Positions 26,681 through 36,377 of a stretch of DNA of 37,971 nt are shown in pieces. The notes below the pieces were generated by a model, which was given only the letters and a program-made list of their open reading frames with translations, had not been told where the DNA came from and ran no database searches. Position 1 is the first letter of the stretch, and every line of letters begins with the position of its first letter. Source of the stretch: Streptomyces sp. NWU339 (lineage in GTDB: Bacteria; Actinomycetota; Actinomycetes; Streptomycetales; Streptomycetaceae); the NCBI RefSeq assembly GCF_003143855.1, contig NZ_QFRK01000056.1, positions 1 through 37,971 on the forward strand, read 5' to 3'. The position numbers and the translations under genes were made by a program.

Positions 26681-26790
26681 GAAGTGCTCCCTACGTTGCT
26701 TTTTCGTGCCGGAGCCCGCTCGAAATTCCGAAGGGCGACGGCCAGAACGTATGTGCCCCCGCATTCGGCCCGCAAGGAGGAAGGGAGTAT

Positions 26791-26814
26791 TCCGACCCCG
26801 ATCCACCGGTCGGA
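26791..26814. promoter_or_regulatory. Inverted repeat upstream of the halogenase gene
   Basis: TCCGACC (26791-26797) and GGTCGGA (26808-26814) form a perfect 7-bp inverted repeat 10 bases apart, about 110 bp before the halogenase start. Similar GTATTCCG and GTATTTCCG strings flank it. It could be an operator. No consensus promoter boxes are obvious in the 239 bp between the terminator at 26920 and the gene, and no regulator gene is adjacent. Confidence 0.35.
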
Positions 26815-26919
26815 GGGTATTTCCGCCGCCCTGTTGCCGGAACTGCCGGTTACCTGCCTCCTGGCCGCATATCCCGGCCGCGGGAATTCGGCGCGGACCT
26901 ATGAGCAGAAACATGAAAG

Positions 26920-26944
26920 GCCGACGCCGCGTCATCGCGTCGGC
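26920..26944 (-). terminator. Terminator of the 91-aa gene, upstream of the halogenase
   Basis: On the minus strand an 8-bp stem (GCCGACGC and its complement, 9-nt loop) is followed by CTTTCATGTTT, a T-rich tail. It lies 74 bp after the small gene's stop, so the halogenase is probably transcribed from its own promoter. Confidence 0.65.
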
Positions 26945-26975
26945 GCCGGCCGAGAAGGGGGGAGACCCACCACTG

Positions 26976-26993
26976 CCTGGTGTGAACACCAGG
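26976..26993. promoter_or_regulatory. Near-perfect 18-bp palindrome
   Basis: CCTGGTGTGAACACCAGG has 8-bp arms around a 2-base centre. It sits just beyond the stop of the 91-aa gene, before its terminator. It is too tight for a normal hairpin loop and looks more like a dimeric protein-binding site, but no function is known. Confidence 0.35.
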
Positions 26994-27017
26994 TGCACGA
27001 GGAGGATCCGGACAAGC

Positions 27018-27293
27018 TCAACCCACCTGGGTCAACGCCTCGTCCAGCAGGTACGAGGTCACCAGAGTGCTTGTACGGGCATACCCGCGTGCGGCCCGCA
27101 GCAGCTCGGTGCGCTGCGAAAGGCTCAGCGGCCCACATTCGCTTTGCAGAAGGCACAACACCGTTCGCAGCCCGCTGATCTGAGCCTGGCTCACCGGATC
27201 GGTGCCCTCGCCATCACGGCCCAACTGGCCCAGAAGCGCCTCGATCTGCCGCTGAGCGGCGAGGTTCACCTGTGGTTCCAGGGCGCCATTCAT
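27018..27293 (-). CDS. Hypothetical protein, 91 aa, upstream of the halogenase
   Basis: It starts at ATG 27293 with AGGAG five bases upstream; the longer frame to 27503 has no ribosome site. The product (MNGALEPQVNLAAQRQIEAL...) is predicted all-helical, with Leu/Gln-rich amphipathic stretches, one Cys pair (VLCLLQSECG) and a basic helix (QRTELLRAARGYAR). It has no membrane segment and no phosphopantetheine DSL motif, so it does not look like a carrier protein. I do not recognise a family. It is on the same strand as the halogenase but is separated from it by a palindrome and a terminator-like hairpin, so a functional link is possible but unproven. Confidence 0.6.
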   Translation of the reverse strand: MNGALEPQVNLAAQRQIEALLGQLGRDGEGTDPVSQAQISGLRTVLCLLQSECGPLSLSQRTELLRAARGYARTSTLVTSYLLDEALTQVG

Positions 27294-27460
27294 CTCATCT
27301 CCTGGTCTGCGGGGGCATAAGCAGGGGTGAACAACGATGCTATGCACCCGGAGCGAACATCCCAGGCAGAAGACAGGGCAGTTGCCGGGCAGTTTCCGGC
27401 CTGCCAGTCCCTCGAACTGTGGAGTCCTTCCCCCGCAGCCGGCCCCACGCTGAAGTCGGC

Positions 27461-27620
27461 TCAGTACGTGCGTTCGTGGTCGATCGGGCTTTTGAAGCCG
27501 CACGCACTGTGCAGTCGGCGCGCGTTGTGGAAATCGGTGATCCAGGTGGCGATCCGCATCCGCGCCTCGGCCGGGTGGCGAAGATGCGCCGGTGGATGTA
27601 CTCGACCTTCAGGCCACGGC
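27461..27620 (-). pseudogene. IS3 family transposase C-terminal relic
   Basis: On the minus strand the end of an IS3 OrfB integrase core is recognisable: RIATWITDFHNARRLHSACGFKSPIDHERTY and a stop at 27461-27463. Upstream, VEYIHRRIFATR lies in another frame, joined through a one-base deletion near CCCGGCCGAG. The rest of the transposase is missing. This is a decayed fragment. Confidence 0.8.
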
Positions 27621-27639
27621 GGTGTCATGGCCTCGAAGC

Positions 27640-27975
27640 GACCGGTGCCACCACCGCCGCCAAGTCCTGCCGGCTGTTGAAGGCCATCATGCAGACGGCG
27701 GTCGAGGACGAACTGATCCGGCGAAATCCCTGCTCCCTTCGGGGAGAAGGGCACGAGGACGCGGACGAGCGGCCCGTCGCCACCGTCGAGCAGGTCTTCG
27801 TGCTCGCCGAGGACGTCGGGATCCGTCGGCGGCTGATGGTCCTGCTGGGCTCCTTCGCCTCCATGCGCCCGGAGGAGCCGGCCGAGCTGCGCCGCGCCGA
27901 CATCGAGGTCGACACCGGATCGGTGGGGGTGCGGCGGGCCGCTCCGGAACTGAACACCGGCTGCCGGGTGAGCCA
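27640..27975 (+). pseudogene. Tyrosine site-specific integrase, internal relic
   Basis: The plus-strand frame encodes GATTAAKSCRLLKAIMQTAVEDELIRRNPC, then a linker with RPVATVEQVFVLAEDVG, then LMVLLGSFASMRPEEPAELRRADIEVDTGSVGVRRAAPEL. This is the end of the core-binding SAM-like domain and the start of the catalytic domain, up to and including the first catalytic Arg region, of actinomycete phage or AICE integrases. The N-terminus, the HxxR box and the catalytic Tyr are missing, so it is inactive. It abuts the IS3 relic on one side and the conserved GNAT gene on the other, marking the right edge of the island. Confidence 0.8.
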
Positions 27976-28021
27976 GTCCGAGGCGACGTCGCCTCGGACG
28001 GGCTCGACGAGCTTTGACGCC

Positions 28022-28477
28022 TCACCCCAACCGCTTGGTCAGGGTGTACTCCGTGATGCCCGGGGGGTAGTCGGGGAGGGCGCAGACCACCTCGTAGCCG
28101 TTGCGCCGGTAGAACTCCGGGGCCTGGAAGTCCCAGGTCTCCACGCGGGAGGAGCGGCAGCCGCGCCGGTCGGCGGCGATGCGTTCCGCCGTGGACAGGA
28201 GGAGGGTGCCGAGGCCCGCTCCCCGGTGGCGCTCGTCGACCCACAGGTACGTCACGTGCAGCCAGGTCGTCCAGGTGTGGCCGACCAGGCCGCCCGCCAG
28301 GGCGCCGGCCGGGTCCGAGGCCCACACGTGCAAAGGGGACTCGCGTTCGTCGGGGGTTCCGCGCAGGGCGCGCAGTACCGGTGAGGCAGCCGTGTTCGTG
28401 TCCCGCAGCCGCCTGCGGAGCAGATCACGTCGGGCTCTGTCGACTTCTGTCTCAAGACGAAACATGCGGCTCACCAT
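28022..28477 (-). CDS. GNAT family N-acetyltransferase
   Basis: About 147-151 aa; the start is either ATG 28477 or the internal ATG 28465 (MFRLETEVDRARRDL), as neither has a strong ribosome site. The GNAT core is clear: YLWVDERHRGAGLGTLLLSTAERIAADRRG contains motif A with the acetyl-CoA loop RGAGLG, and the C-terminal part ETWDFQAPEFYRRNGYEVV is the conserved FYRRNGY strand-helix. The substrate is unknown. The longer open frame upstream to 28822 is antisense to the divergent regulator's leader and is not supported. This gene probably belongs to the conserved backbone to the right of the island. Confidence 0.85.
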   Translation of the reverse strand: MVSRMFRLETEVDRARRDLLRRRLRDTNTAASPVLRALRGTPDERESPLHVWASDPAGALAGGLVGHTWTTWLHVTYLWVDERHRGAGLGTLLLSTAERIAADRRGCRSSRVETWDFQAPEFYRRNGYEVVCALPDYPPGITEYTLTKRLG

Positions 28478-28750
28478 AAACGCGCAAGGCCGCCAGTTCT
28501 GCAAATAACCTTCCGCCGGCCGCCTCCGTCCGTACTCTGATGAGCAGCGCCGGTGGGGGCCGGCGCCGTTCAGGGGGCGAGACACTCGGGTACGAAGCCC
28601 GGGGCGGGGCGGCGGGAGCGCACGGCGGCGGCCGGGCGGTGCCGAGCGGTCCGTCCCGGATCCGGTCGAGGCCGGTCCGGTGGATCCGGGGCCCGGCTTC
28701 GGGTTCGCACCCGCGCCGGGGTGGGTGTCGTCCTTTGACCATGGGGTAGT

Positions 28751-28775
28751 CCCCAGCTCTGCAGAGAGCTCGGGG
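28751..28775 (+). promoter_or_regulatory. Hairpin or operator directly upstream of the LuxR response regulator
   Basis: CCCCAGCTCT (28751-28760) pairs with AGAGCT plus GGGG (28765-28775, one bulged C) around GCAG. It ends at the edge of the ribosome site GGGAAGGGGG of the downstream gene. The remainder of the 309-bp gap 28478-28786 is very GC-rich, with no gene recognised; it should contain the divergent promoters of the GNAT gene and this regulator. Confidence 0.4.
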
Positions 28776-28786
28776 AAGGGGGTTTC

Positions 28787-29566
28787 GTGCAACGTATCCG
28801 AGTCCTGGTCGTCGACGACCATCGCATCTTCGCCGAGTCGCTCGCCGCGGCCCTGGCCGCGGAGCCCGACGTCGAGGTGTCCGCGGCGGGCAGCGGCCCG
28901 GCCGCGCTGCGCTGCTTGGAGCGCGCCGTCGGCGAGGGGCGGCGGTTCGACGTGATCCTCGTCGACGCCGACCTGGGCGGCAAGGTGGCGGGCGTCCGTC
29001 CGGCCCTACCGGTGCAGGCGGCCGACGAGGACGGCCTCTTCGACGGGATGTCCCTGGTCACCGGGGTGCGTTCGGTCCACCCGCAGGTACGGATCGTGGT
29101 GCTCGCGGAGAAGGACGACCCGCGCCGCGCCGCGCTCGCCCTGCAGGCCGGCGCCGGCGGCTGGGTGGCCAAGGACTGCTCGCTGAGCCGGCTGCTCACC
29201 GTCATCCGGGGCGTGCTGCGCGACGAGACGCATCTGCCGCCCGCCCTGCTCACCGGCGTCCTGCGCGAACTGACCGCCGCGCGCAAGCACCGCACGGAGA
29301 GCGAACGGCTCGTGGAGACCCTGACCCCGCGGGAACGGGAGGTGCTGCGGTGCATGGTCGCGGGCCTGGGGCGCAAGGCCGTCGCCGAGCGCCTGTATCT
29401 GTCCCCGCACACCGTCCGCACGCACATGCAGAACGTGCTCGGCAAGCTGGGCGTGCACTCCACGCTCGCCGCCGTCGCCCTCGCCCGGCGGGCGGGTGTG
29501 GGGCCCGTCGACCCGGGGCAGGCCTCAGCCCGGGATGTTGTCGAACGGGGCGGTCAACCGGCGTAG
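28787..29566 (+). CDS. NarL/LuxR-family response regulator
   Basis: A 259-aa two-domain regulator from GTG 28787, preceded by GGGAAGGGGG. The receiver begins IRVLVVDDHRIFAESLAAAL, the phosphoacceptor lies in DVILVDADLGG, and the conserved Lys is in GAGGWVAKDCS, so it looks phosphorylatable. An unusual insert (KVAGVRPALPVQAADEDGLFDG) follows the Asp strand. The LuxR helix-turn-helix is LTPREREVLRCMVAGLGRKAVAERLYLSPHTVRTHM near residues 185-225. No kinase gene is adjacent, so it is an orphan regulator. Its last 42 bp overlap the convergent tamR gene end. Confidence 0.9.
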   Translation: MQRIRVLVVDDHRIFAESLAAALAAEPDVEVSAAGSGPAALRCLERAVGEGRRFDVILVDADLGGKVAGVRPALPVQAADEDGLFDGMSLVTGVRSVHPQVRIVVLAEKDDPRRAALALQAGAGGWVAKDCSLSRLLTVIRGVLRDETHLPPALLTGVLRELTAARKHRTESERLVETLTPREREVLRCMVAGLGRKAVAERLYLSPHTVRTHMQNVLGKLGVHSTLAAVALARRAGVGPVDPGQASARDVVERGGQPA

Positions 29567-30022
29567 CAGGCCCGCCAGTTCGCCGCGCTGGAGGTGGGAG
29601 AGCTCGGCGAGGATCGCCCGCTCCTGCGCCAGCAGTCCGGCCAGTGCCTGGTCGGCGCGGTCGCGGCCCTCGTCCGTGAGGCGGACCAGGACGCCGCGCC
29701 GGTCGTTGGGATCGGGCAGCCGCGCGACCAGGCCCTTCTTGGTCAGGCGGTCGATGCGGTTGGTCATCGTGCCCGAGGTGACCAGCGTCTGGGTGAGCAG
29801 CTGTCCCGGCGAGAGCTGGTAGGGGACGCCCGCCCGGCGCAGCGCGGTCAGTACGTCGAACTCCCAGGGCTCCAGGCCGTGCTCGGAGAACGCGAGCCTG
29901 CGGGCCCGGTCCAGATGCCGGGCGAGCCTGCTCACCCGGCTGAGGACCTCGAGCGGTTCCACGTCGAGGTCCGGGCGCTCCCGGCGCCATGCTGCGACCA
30001 GCCGATCGACCTCGTCCTCCAT
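29525..30022 (-). CDS. tamR: MarR-family regulator, TamR-like
   Basis: A 165-aa winged-helix MarR protein. The N-terminal helix VDRLVAAWRRERPDLD with W12 is typical of the urate-responsive (UrtR) MarR subfamily; the DNA-binding part includes LTQTLVTSGTMTNRIDRLTKKGLVARLPDPNDRRGVLVRLT (recognition helix and wing). It is divergent from a trans-aconitate methyltransferase gene, which is exactly the arrangement of S. coelicolor TamR. TamR represses tam and aconitase-related genes and releases DNA when bound to trans-aconitate or citrate. The shared 113-bp gap contains inverted repeats overlapping a -10-like box. Convergent overlap with the preceding regulator is 42 bp. Confidence 0.88.
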   Translation of the reverse strand: MEDEVDRLVAAWRRERPDLDVEPLEVLSRVSRLARHLDRARRLAFSEHGLEPWEFDVLTALRRAGVPYQLSPGQLLTQTLVTSGTMTNRIDRLTKKGLVARLPDPNDRRGVLVRLTDEGRDRADQALAGLLAQERAILAELSHLQRGELAGLLRRLTAPFDNIPG

Positions 30023-30055
30023 GGCGATCAGTGTAGTGGTTGTGTCGACGTGAAG

Positions 30056-30090
30056 TCTCTTGAAGCCAAGTTTCTTGACGGCGAGATAAT
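30056..30090. promoter_or_regulatory. tamR/tam operator-promoter region
   Basis: Two adjacent dyads are visible: CTTGAAGCCAAG (30059-30070) and TCTTGACGGCGAGA (30073-30086), with CAAGTTTCTTG bridging them. A GATAAT box at 30085-30090 and TTGAAG at 30060-30065 make a plausible -10/-35 pair (19-bp spacing) for tam, so a bound MarR protein would block it. TamR is known to bind the tamR-tam gap; the exact site here is inferred. Confidence 0.6.
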
Positions 30091-30135
30091 ATGTGCGGGA
30101 CGCTGGGTACCCGTCGGCCGACTCCAGGAGGCTCC

Positions 30136-30957
30136 ATGTCCGCGGTCACCGATCCCACCTGGGACCCCGTCCAGTACCTGCGTCACGCCGGTCCGCGCAC
30201 CCGCCCCTTCCTCGACCTCCTCGCCCGCGTCCCCGAGCTCCCCGGCGACCCGCCCCGCATCGCCGACCTCGGCTGCGGCGCCGGAAACGTCACCGCCCTG
30301 CTCGCCGACCGCTGGCCGGCCGCCCGCATCACCGGCTACGACAACTCGCCCGAGATGCTCGACAGAGCACACGTCGACCACCAGGGCCCGACCTCGGGCG
30401 GCGGCCGACTGGACTTCGCCCGGGCCGACGTCCGCACCTGGACGCCCGACCGGCCGTACGACCTGATCGTCAGCAACGCCACCCTGCAGTGGGTCCCCGG
30501 GCACGCGGACCGGTTCACCGACTGGATCGCCTCACTCACCCCCGGCGGCACCCTCGCCTTCCAGGTGCCCGGCAACTTCGACGCCCCCAGCCACACCCTC
30601 ATGCGCGAACTCGCCCACTCCCCGCGCTGGCGGGCCCGCCTCTCCGGCACCCTGCGCCACGCCGACGCCGTCCTCACCCCCGCCGCCTACCTGGACCGCC
30701 TCACCGGCGCCGGCTGCGCGGCCGACGTGTGGGAGACGACGTACATCCATCTGCTGCGCGGGCCGGACCCCGTCCTGGACTGGGTCAGGGGAACCGGCCT
30801 GCGGCCCGTCCTCACCGCCCTCGCCGACGACCCCGAGGCACGGGACGCCTTCGTCGAGGAGTACCGCACCGCCCTGCGCGCCGCCTACCCGGCGGGGCCG
30901 CACGGCACCCCCTTCCCCTTCCGCCGGCTCTTCGCGGTCGCCGTCAAGGAGGCGTGA
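30136..30957 (+). CDS. tam: Trans-aconitate 2-methyltransferase
   Basis: A 273-aa class I SAM methyltransferase. Motif I is IADLGCGAGNVTALLADRWP, followed by GYDNSPEMLDRA; FARADVRTW binds adenine, and LIVSNATLQWVPGH is characteristic of Tam. The ending FRRLFAVAVKEA is also typical. It methylates trans-aconitate, a by-product that inhibits aconitase, and so protects the TCA cycle. The start at ATG 30136 has AGGAGG upstream. Divergent tamR supports the call. The VOC gene follows after 3 bp and is probably co-transcribed. Confidence 0.92.
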   Translation: MSAVTDPTWDPVQYLRHAGPRTRPFLDLLARVPELPGDPPRIADLGCGAGNVTALLADRWPAARITGYDNSPEMLDRAHVDHQGPTSGGGRLDFARADVRTWTPDRPYDLIVSNATLQWVPGHADRFTDWIASLTPGGTLAFQVPGNFDAPSHTLMRELAHSPRWRARLSGTLRHADAVLTPAAYLDRLTGAGCAADVWETTYIHLLRGPDPVLDWVRGTGLRPVLTALADDPEARDAFVEEYRTALRAAYPAGPHGTPFPFRRLFAVAVKEA

Positions 30958-30960
30958 CGG

Positions 30961-31323
30961 ATGCTCGCCGCCGTCGACCATGTGCAGCTCGCCGCACCGC
31001 CCGGCTCCGAGGACCGCCTCCGCGTGTACTACGCCGATGTCCTCGGCATGACCGAGGTGCCGAAGCCGTCTGCTCTGGCCGTGCGCGGCGGCTGCTGGTT
31101 CCGGGCGGGAGGCGTGCAGCTCCATCTGGGCATCGAGGACGACTTCCGGCCCGCCGGGAAGGCCCACCCCGGCCTGAGGGTGACCGGCATCGAGGCGTAC
31201 GCCGCCCGCCTGGCGTGCCACGGTGCTCCGGTCATCTGGGACGACGACCTCCCCGGCCACAGGCGCTTCTACTCCGAGGACCCGGTGGGCAACCGGCTGG
31301 AGTTCCTGGAGCCGGCCGGCTGA
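30961..31323 (+). CDS. VOC family (glyoxalase-fold) protein
   Basis: A 120-aa single-module vicinal-oxygen-chelate protein. It starts MLAAVDHVQLAAPPGSED, with the first metal His in VDHVQLA, then FYAD-like YYADVLGM, QLHLGIEDD and the C-terminal EDPVGNRLEFLEPAG with the second metal Glu. Such proteins act as dioxygenases, isomerases or drug-binding proteins; the substrate is unknown. It follows tam by 3 bp, suggesting a shared transcript and possible TamR control. No anomalies. Confidence 0.85.
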   Translation: MLAAVDHVQLAAPPGSEDRLRVYYADVLGMTEVPKPSALAVRGGCWFRAGGVQLHLGIEDDFRPAGKAHPGLRVTGIEAYAARLACHGAPVIWDDDLPGHRRFYSEDPVGNRLEFLEPAG

Positions 31324-31336
31324 CGTTCCCGTCGGC

Positions 31337-31594
31337 TCACGGACGCAGGCCCAGCAGGCGTCCGACCTCCGCGTGCGGGATGCCCTCTTCGAGGGTCCCC
31401 TCGGCTTTCCGGCGTCGGTACTCGGCGATGGCCAGGGCGTCTTCCAGATCCTCGATCACCTGGGGCGCGACGAGGAGCGCGGTCACGCCGCCCTCGCCGG
31501 TGAGAACGACGGGCTCGCGGCCGCCTCCCAGCCGGTGGACCAGATCCTCCAACCGGGAGGCGGCCTCGCTGATCGTCATCTCGGTCATGGGCAC
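31337..31594 (-). CDS. Phd/YefM-type antitoxin-like protein without adjacent toxin
   Basis: About 83-85 aa; the start is GTG 31594 or ATG 31588. The sequence MTISEAASRLEDLVHRLGGGREPVVLTGEGGVTALLVAPQVIEDLEDAL is a clear Phd/YefM antitoxin fold: a DNA-binding N-terminal half and a helical toxin-binding C-terminal tail, here extended to EGIPHAEVGRLLGLRP. The usual RelE, Doc or PIN toxin would follow directly downstream, but the next gene on that side (the VOC gene) is convergent and is not a toxin. It may be an orphan transcriptional regulator or may pair with a distant toxin. Confidence 0.8.
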   Translation of the reverse strand: MPMTEMTISEAASRLEDLVHRLGGGREPVVLTGEGGVTALLVAPQVIEDLEDALAIAEYRRRKAEGTLEEGIPHAEVGRLLGLRP

Positions 31595-31621
31595 ACGATG
31601 CCACGTGCCCGGGCCGGGGAT

Positions 31622-32299
31622 TCAGCTCTTCCGGTGTCCGATCAGACGGGGCTTGGGCTCCAGGCCGTCCAGACCGTGCCAGGCCAGGTTCACCAGGTGG
31701 GCGGCCACCTCCGCCTTCTTCGGCTTGCGGACGTCCAGCCACCACTGGCCGGTCAGCGCGACCATCCCCACCAGCGCCTGCGCGTACAGCGGAGCCAGCT
31801 TGGGATCGAAGCCGCGGCTCTTGAACTCGCGGCCCAGGATGTCCTCCACCTGGGTGGCGATGTCCGAGATGAGGGAGGCGAAGGACCCCGTCGACTGCGG
31901 GATCGGGGAGTCGCGGACCAGGATGCGGAAACCGTCCGTGTACTCCTCGATGTAGTCCAGCAGCGCGAACGCCGCCTGCTCGCACAGCTCCCGCGGATGC
32001 CCCGCGGTCAGCGAACTCGTCACCATGTCCAGCAGGCGCCGCATCTCGCGGTCCACCACCACCGCGTACAGGCCCTCCTTGCCGCCGAAGTGCTCGTACA
32101 CCACCGGCTTGGAGACCCCGGCCTTCGCCGCGATCTCCTCCACCGACGTGGCCTCGAAACCCTTCGCCGCGAACAACGTGCGGCCGATCTCCAGCAGCTG
32201 CTGACGGCGCTCCGCACCGGTCATCCGGGTGCGGCGCGTCCGCCGCGGCTTGTCGTTGCTCGAGGTGTTGCTGGAGTCGGTCGCCACAGCGACCATCAT
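31622..32299 (-). CDS. TetR-family regulator coupled to the fatty-acid desaturase
   Basis: A 225-aa regulator whose ATG overlaps the desaturase stop (ATGA). After a disordered basic N-terminus comes the TetR helix-turn-helix (about 27-73: RRQQLLEIGRTLFAAKGFEATSVEEIAAKAGVSKPVVYEHFGGKEGLYAVV). The helical C-terminal ligand domain includes GQWWLDVRKPKKAEVAAHLVNLAWHGL. Translational coupling with the desaturase suggests feedback control of membrane lipid unsaturation, probably sensing an acyl-CoA; this is inference. The likely operator is the tandem repeat in the desaturase promoter region. Confidence 0.88.
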   Translation of the reverse strand: MMVAVATDSSNTSSNDKPRRTRRTRMTGAERRQQLLEIGRTLFAAKGFEATSVEEIAAKAGVSKPVVYEHFGGKEGLYAVVVDREMRRLLDMVTSSLTAGHPRELCEQAAFALLDYIEEYTDGFRILVRDSPIPQSTGSFASLISDIATQVEDILGREFKSRGFDPKLAPLYAQALVGMVALTGQWWLDVRKPKKAEVAAHLVNLAWHGLDGLEPKPRLIGHRKS

Positions 32300-33333
32300 G
32301 CCGCCTCAGCCGTCTCCCGCCCGCGCCGGGAGCCGCCCACCCCGCTGTTACGGCTGTTACGGCGCGAATCGATACGCGAGCGTGACGGCCACCGCACGTC
32401 GTACGCCCAGCCCAACTGCTCGAACCAGCGGATCAGCCGGGCCGAGGAGTCCAGCTGCCCCCGCTCCACCCCGTGCCGCGCGGACGTCGGGTCGGCGTGG
32501 TGCAGGTTGTGCCAGGACTCACCGCAGGACAGGACCGCCAGCCACCACACGTTGCCCGAACGGTCCCGCGACCTGAAGGGCCGCTTGCCCACCGCGTGGC
32601 AGATCGAGTTGATCGACCACGTCACATGGTGCAACAAAGCCACCCGAACGAGTGACCCCCAGAAGAAGCCGGTGAACGCGCCCCACCACGACATCGTCAC
32701 CAGACCGCCGATCAGCGCCGGCAGCGCCAGCGACAACGCCGTCCACAGGATGAACTGGCGGGAGATCGCACGCAGCGTCGGGTCCTTGATCAGATCCGGT
32801 GCGTACTTGTCCTGCGGGGTCTGCTCCTCGTCGAACATCCAGCCGAGATGAGCCCACCACAACCCCTTCAGCAGCGCCGGCACCGACTCCCCGTACCGCC
32901 ACGGCGAATGCGGGTCGCCCTCCGCGTCCGAGAACTTGTGGTGCTTGCGGTGGTCCGCCACCCAGCGCACCAGCGGCCCCTCCACCGCCATCGAACCCGC
33001 CACCGCCAGCGCGATCTTCAGCGGCCGCTTCGCCTTGAACGAACCATGCGTGAAGTGACGGTGGAAACCGATGGTGATGCCGTGGCAGCCGAGGAAGTAG
33101 AAGAACACCAGCAGTCCGAGATCCAGCCAGCTCACCCCCCAGCCCCACCCCAGCGGCACCGCCGCCAGCAGCGCCAGGAACGGCACGATGATGAAGAGCA
33201 GCAGAGTGATCTGCTCGATGGAGCGCTTGCGCTCGCCGCCCAGCGTGGCGGACGGGACGACGGCGGCGTCGGAGCGGGAGTCGGGCGCGGGCCTCTTGGA
33301 GGCTTCGTCGATGACATCGGGGCCTGAGGTCAT
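32296..33333 (-). CDS. Acyl-CoA/acyl-lipid delta-9 desaturase
   Basis: A 345-aa membrane di-iron desaturase. The three histidine boxes are present: HRHFTH (91-96), HRKHH (128-132) and HNLHH (275-279). Hydrophobic segments lie near 42-65, 70-88, 105-117 and 195-240. It introduces a double bond at C9 of saturated acyl chains. The ATG at 33333 is preferred; the frame extends to 33861 only by antisense GC bias through the ppc start. The C-terminus is Arg/Ser-rich (RRNSRNSGVGGSRRG). It is transcribed divergently from ppc and forms an operon with the TetR gene. Confidence 0.92.
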   Translation of the reverse strand: MTSGPDVIDEASKRPAPDSRSDAAVVPSATLGGERKRSIEQITLLLFIIVPFLALLAAVPLGWGWGVSWLDLGLLVFFYFLGCHGITIGFHRHFTHGSFKAKRPLKIALAVAGSMAVEGPLVRWVADHRKHHKFSDAEGDPHSPWRYGESVPALLKGLWWAHLGWMFDEEQTPQDKYAPDLIKDPTLRAISRQFILWTALSLALPALIGGLVTMSWWGAFTGFFWGSLVRVALLHHVTWSINSICHAVGKRPFRSRDRSGNVWWLAVLSCGESWHNLHHADPTSARHGVERGQLDSSARLIRWFEQLGWAYDVRWPSRSRIDSRRNSRNSGVGGSRRGRETAEAA

Positions 33334-33396
33334 GCGTGTCCCCTGTGAGGTATGAGGGTTGAGGGTGACGCCGGGCAGCGGAACCGCGCGATACTC

Positions 33397-33426
33397 CCTA
33401 CGGCCCCGTAACCTACGGCAACGTAA
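33397..33426. promoter_or_regulatory. Tandem 15-bp repeat, probable TetR operator of the desaturase
   Basis: CCTACGGCCCCGTAA (33397-33411) is followed immediately by CCTACGGCAACGTAA (33412-33426), with two mismatches. Each unit contains an internal dyad (TACGG..CCGTA and TACG....CGTA). It lies 64 bp upstream of the desaturase start and about 200 bp from ppc. Position and symmetry suggest an operator for the coupled TetR protein. No stated consensus was matched. Confidence 0.55.
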
Positions 33427-33622
33427 GTATGGCAGTGCGCGGTCCGGCGGCACGAGCCCAAGAGCCTGCGCGCCCCGGCCGAGACCTATCCTGGAAGCCG
33501 GTCGGACAGCGCGGTCCGCTCTGATTCCTTCCCGGATGCCCGGCCCGTATGCGGTACCAGCCGCCCGAGACGCCGTCCGGGGTTCCTCCAGACCAGCTTC
33601 AACACTGCAAGGAGCCGCACCT

Positions 33623-36364
<2,742 letters not shown>

Positions 36365-36377
36365 CCCCCACGGCGCA

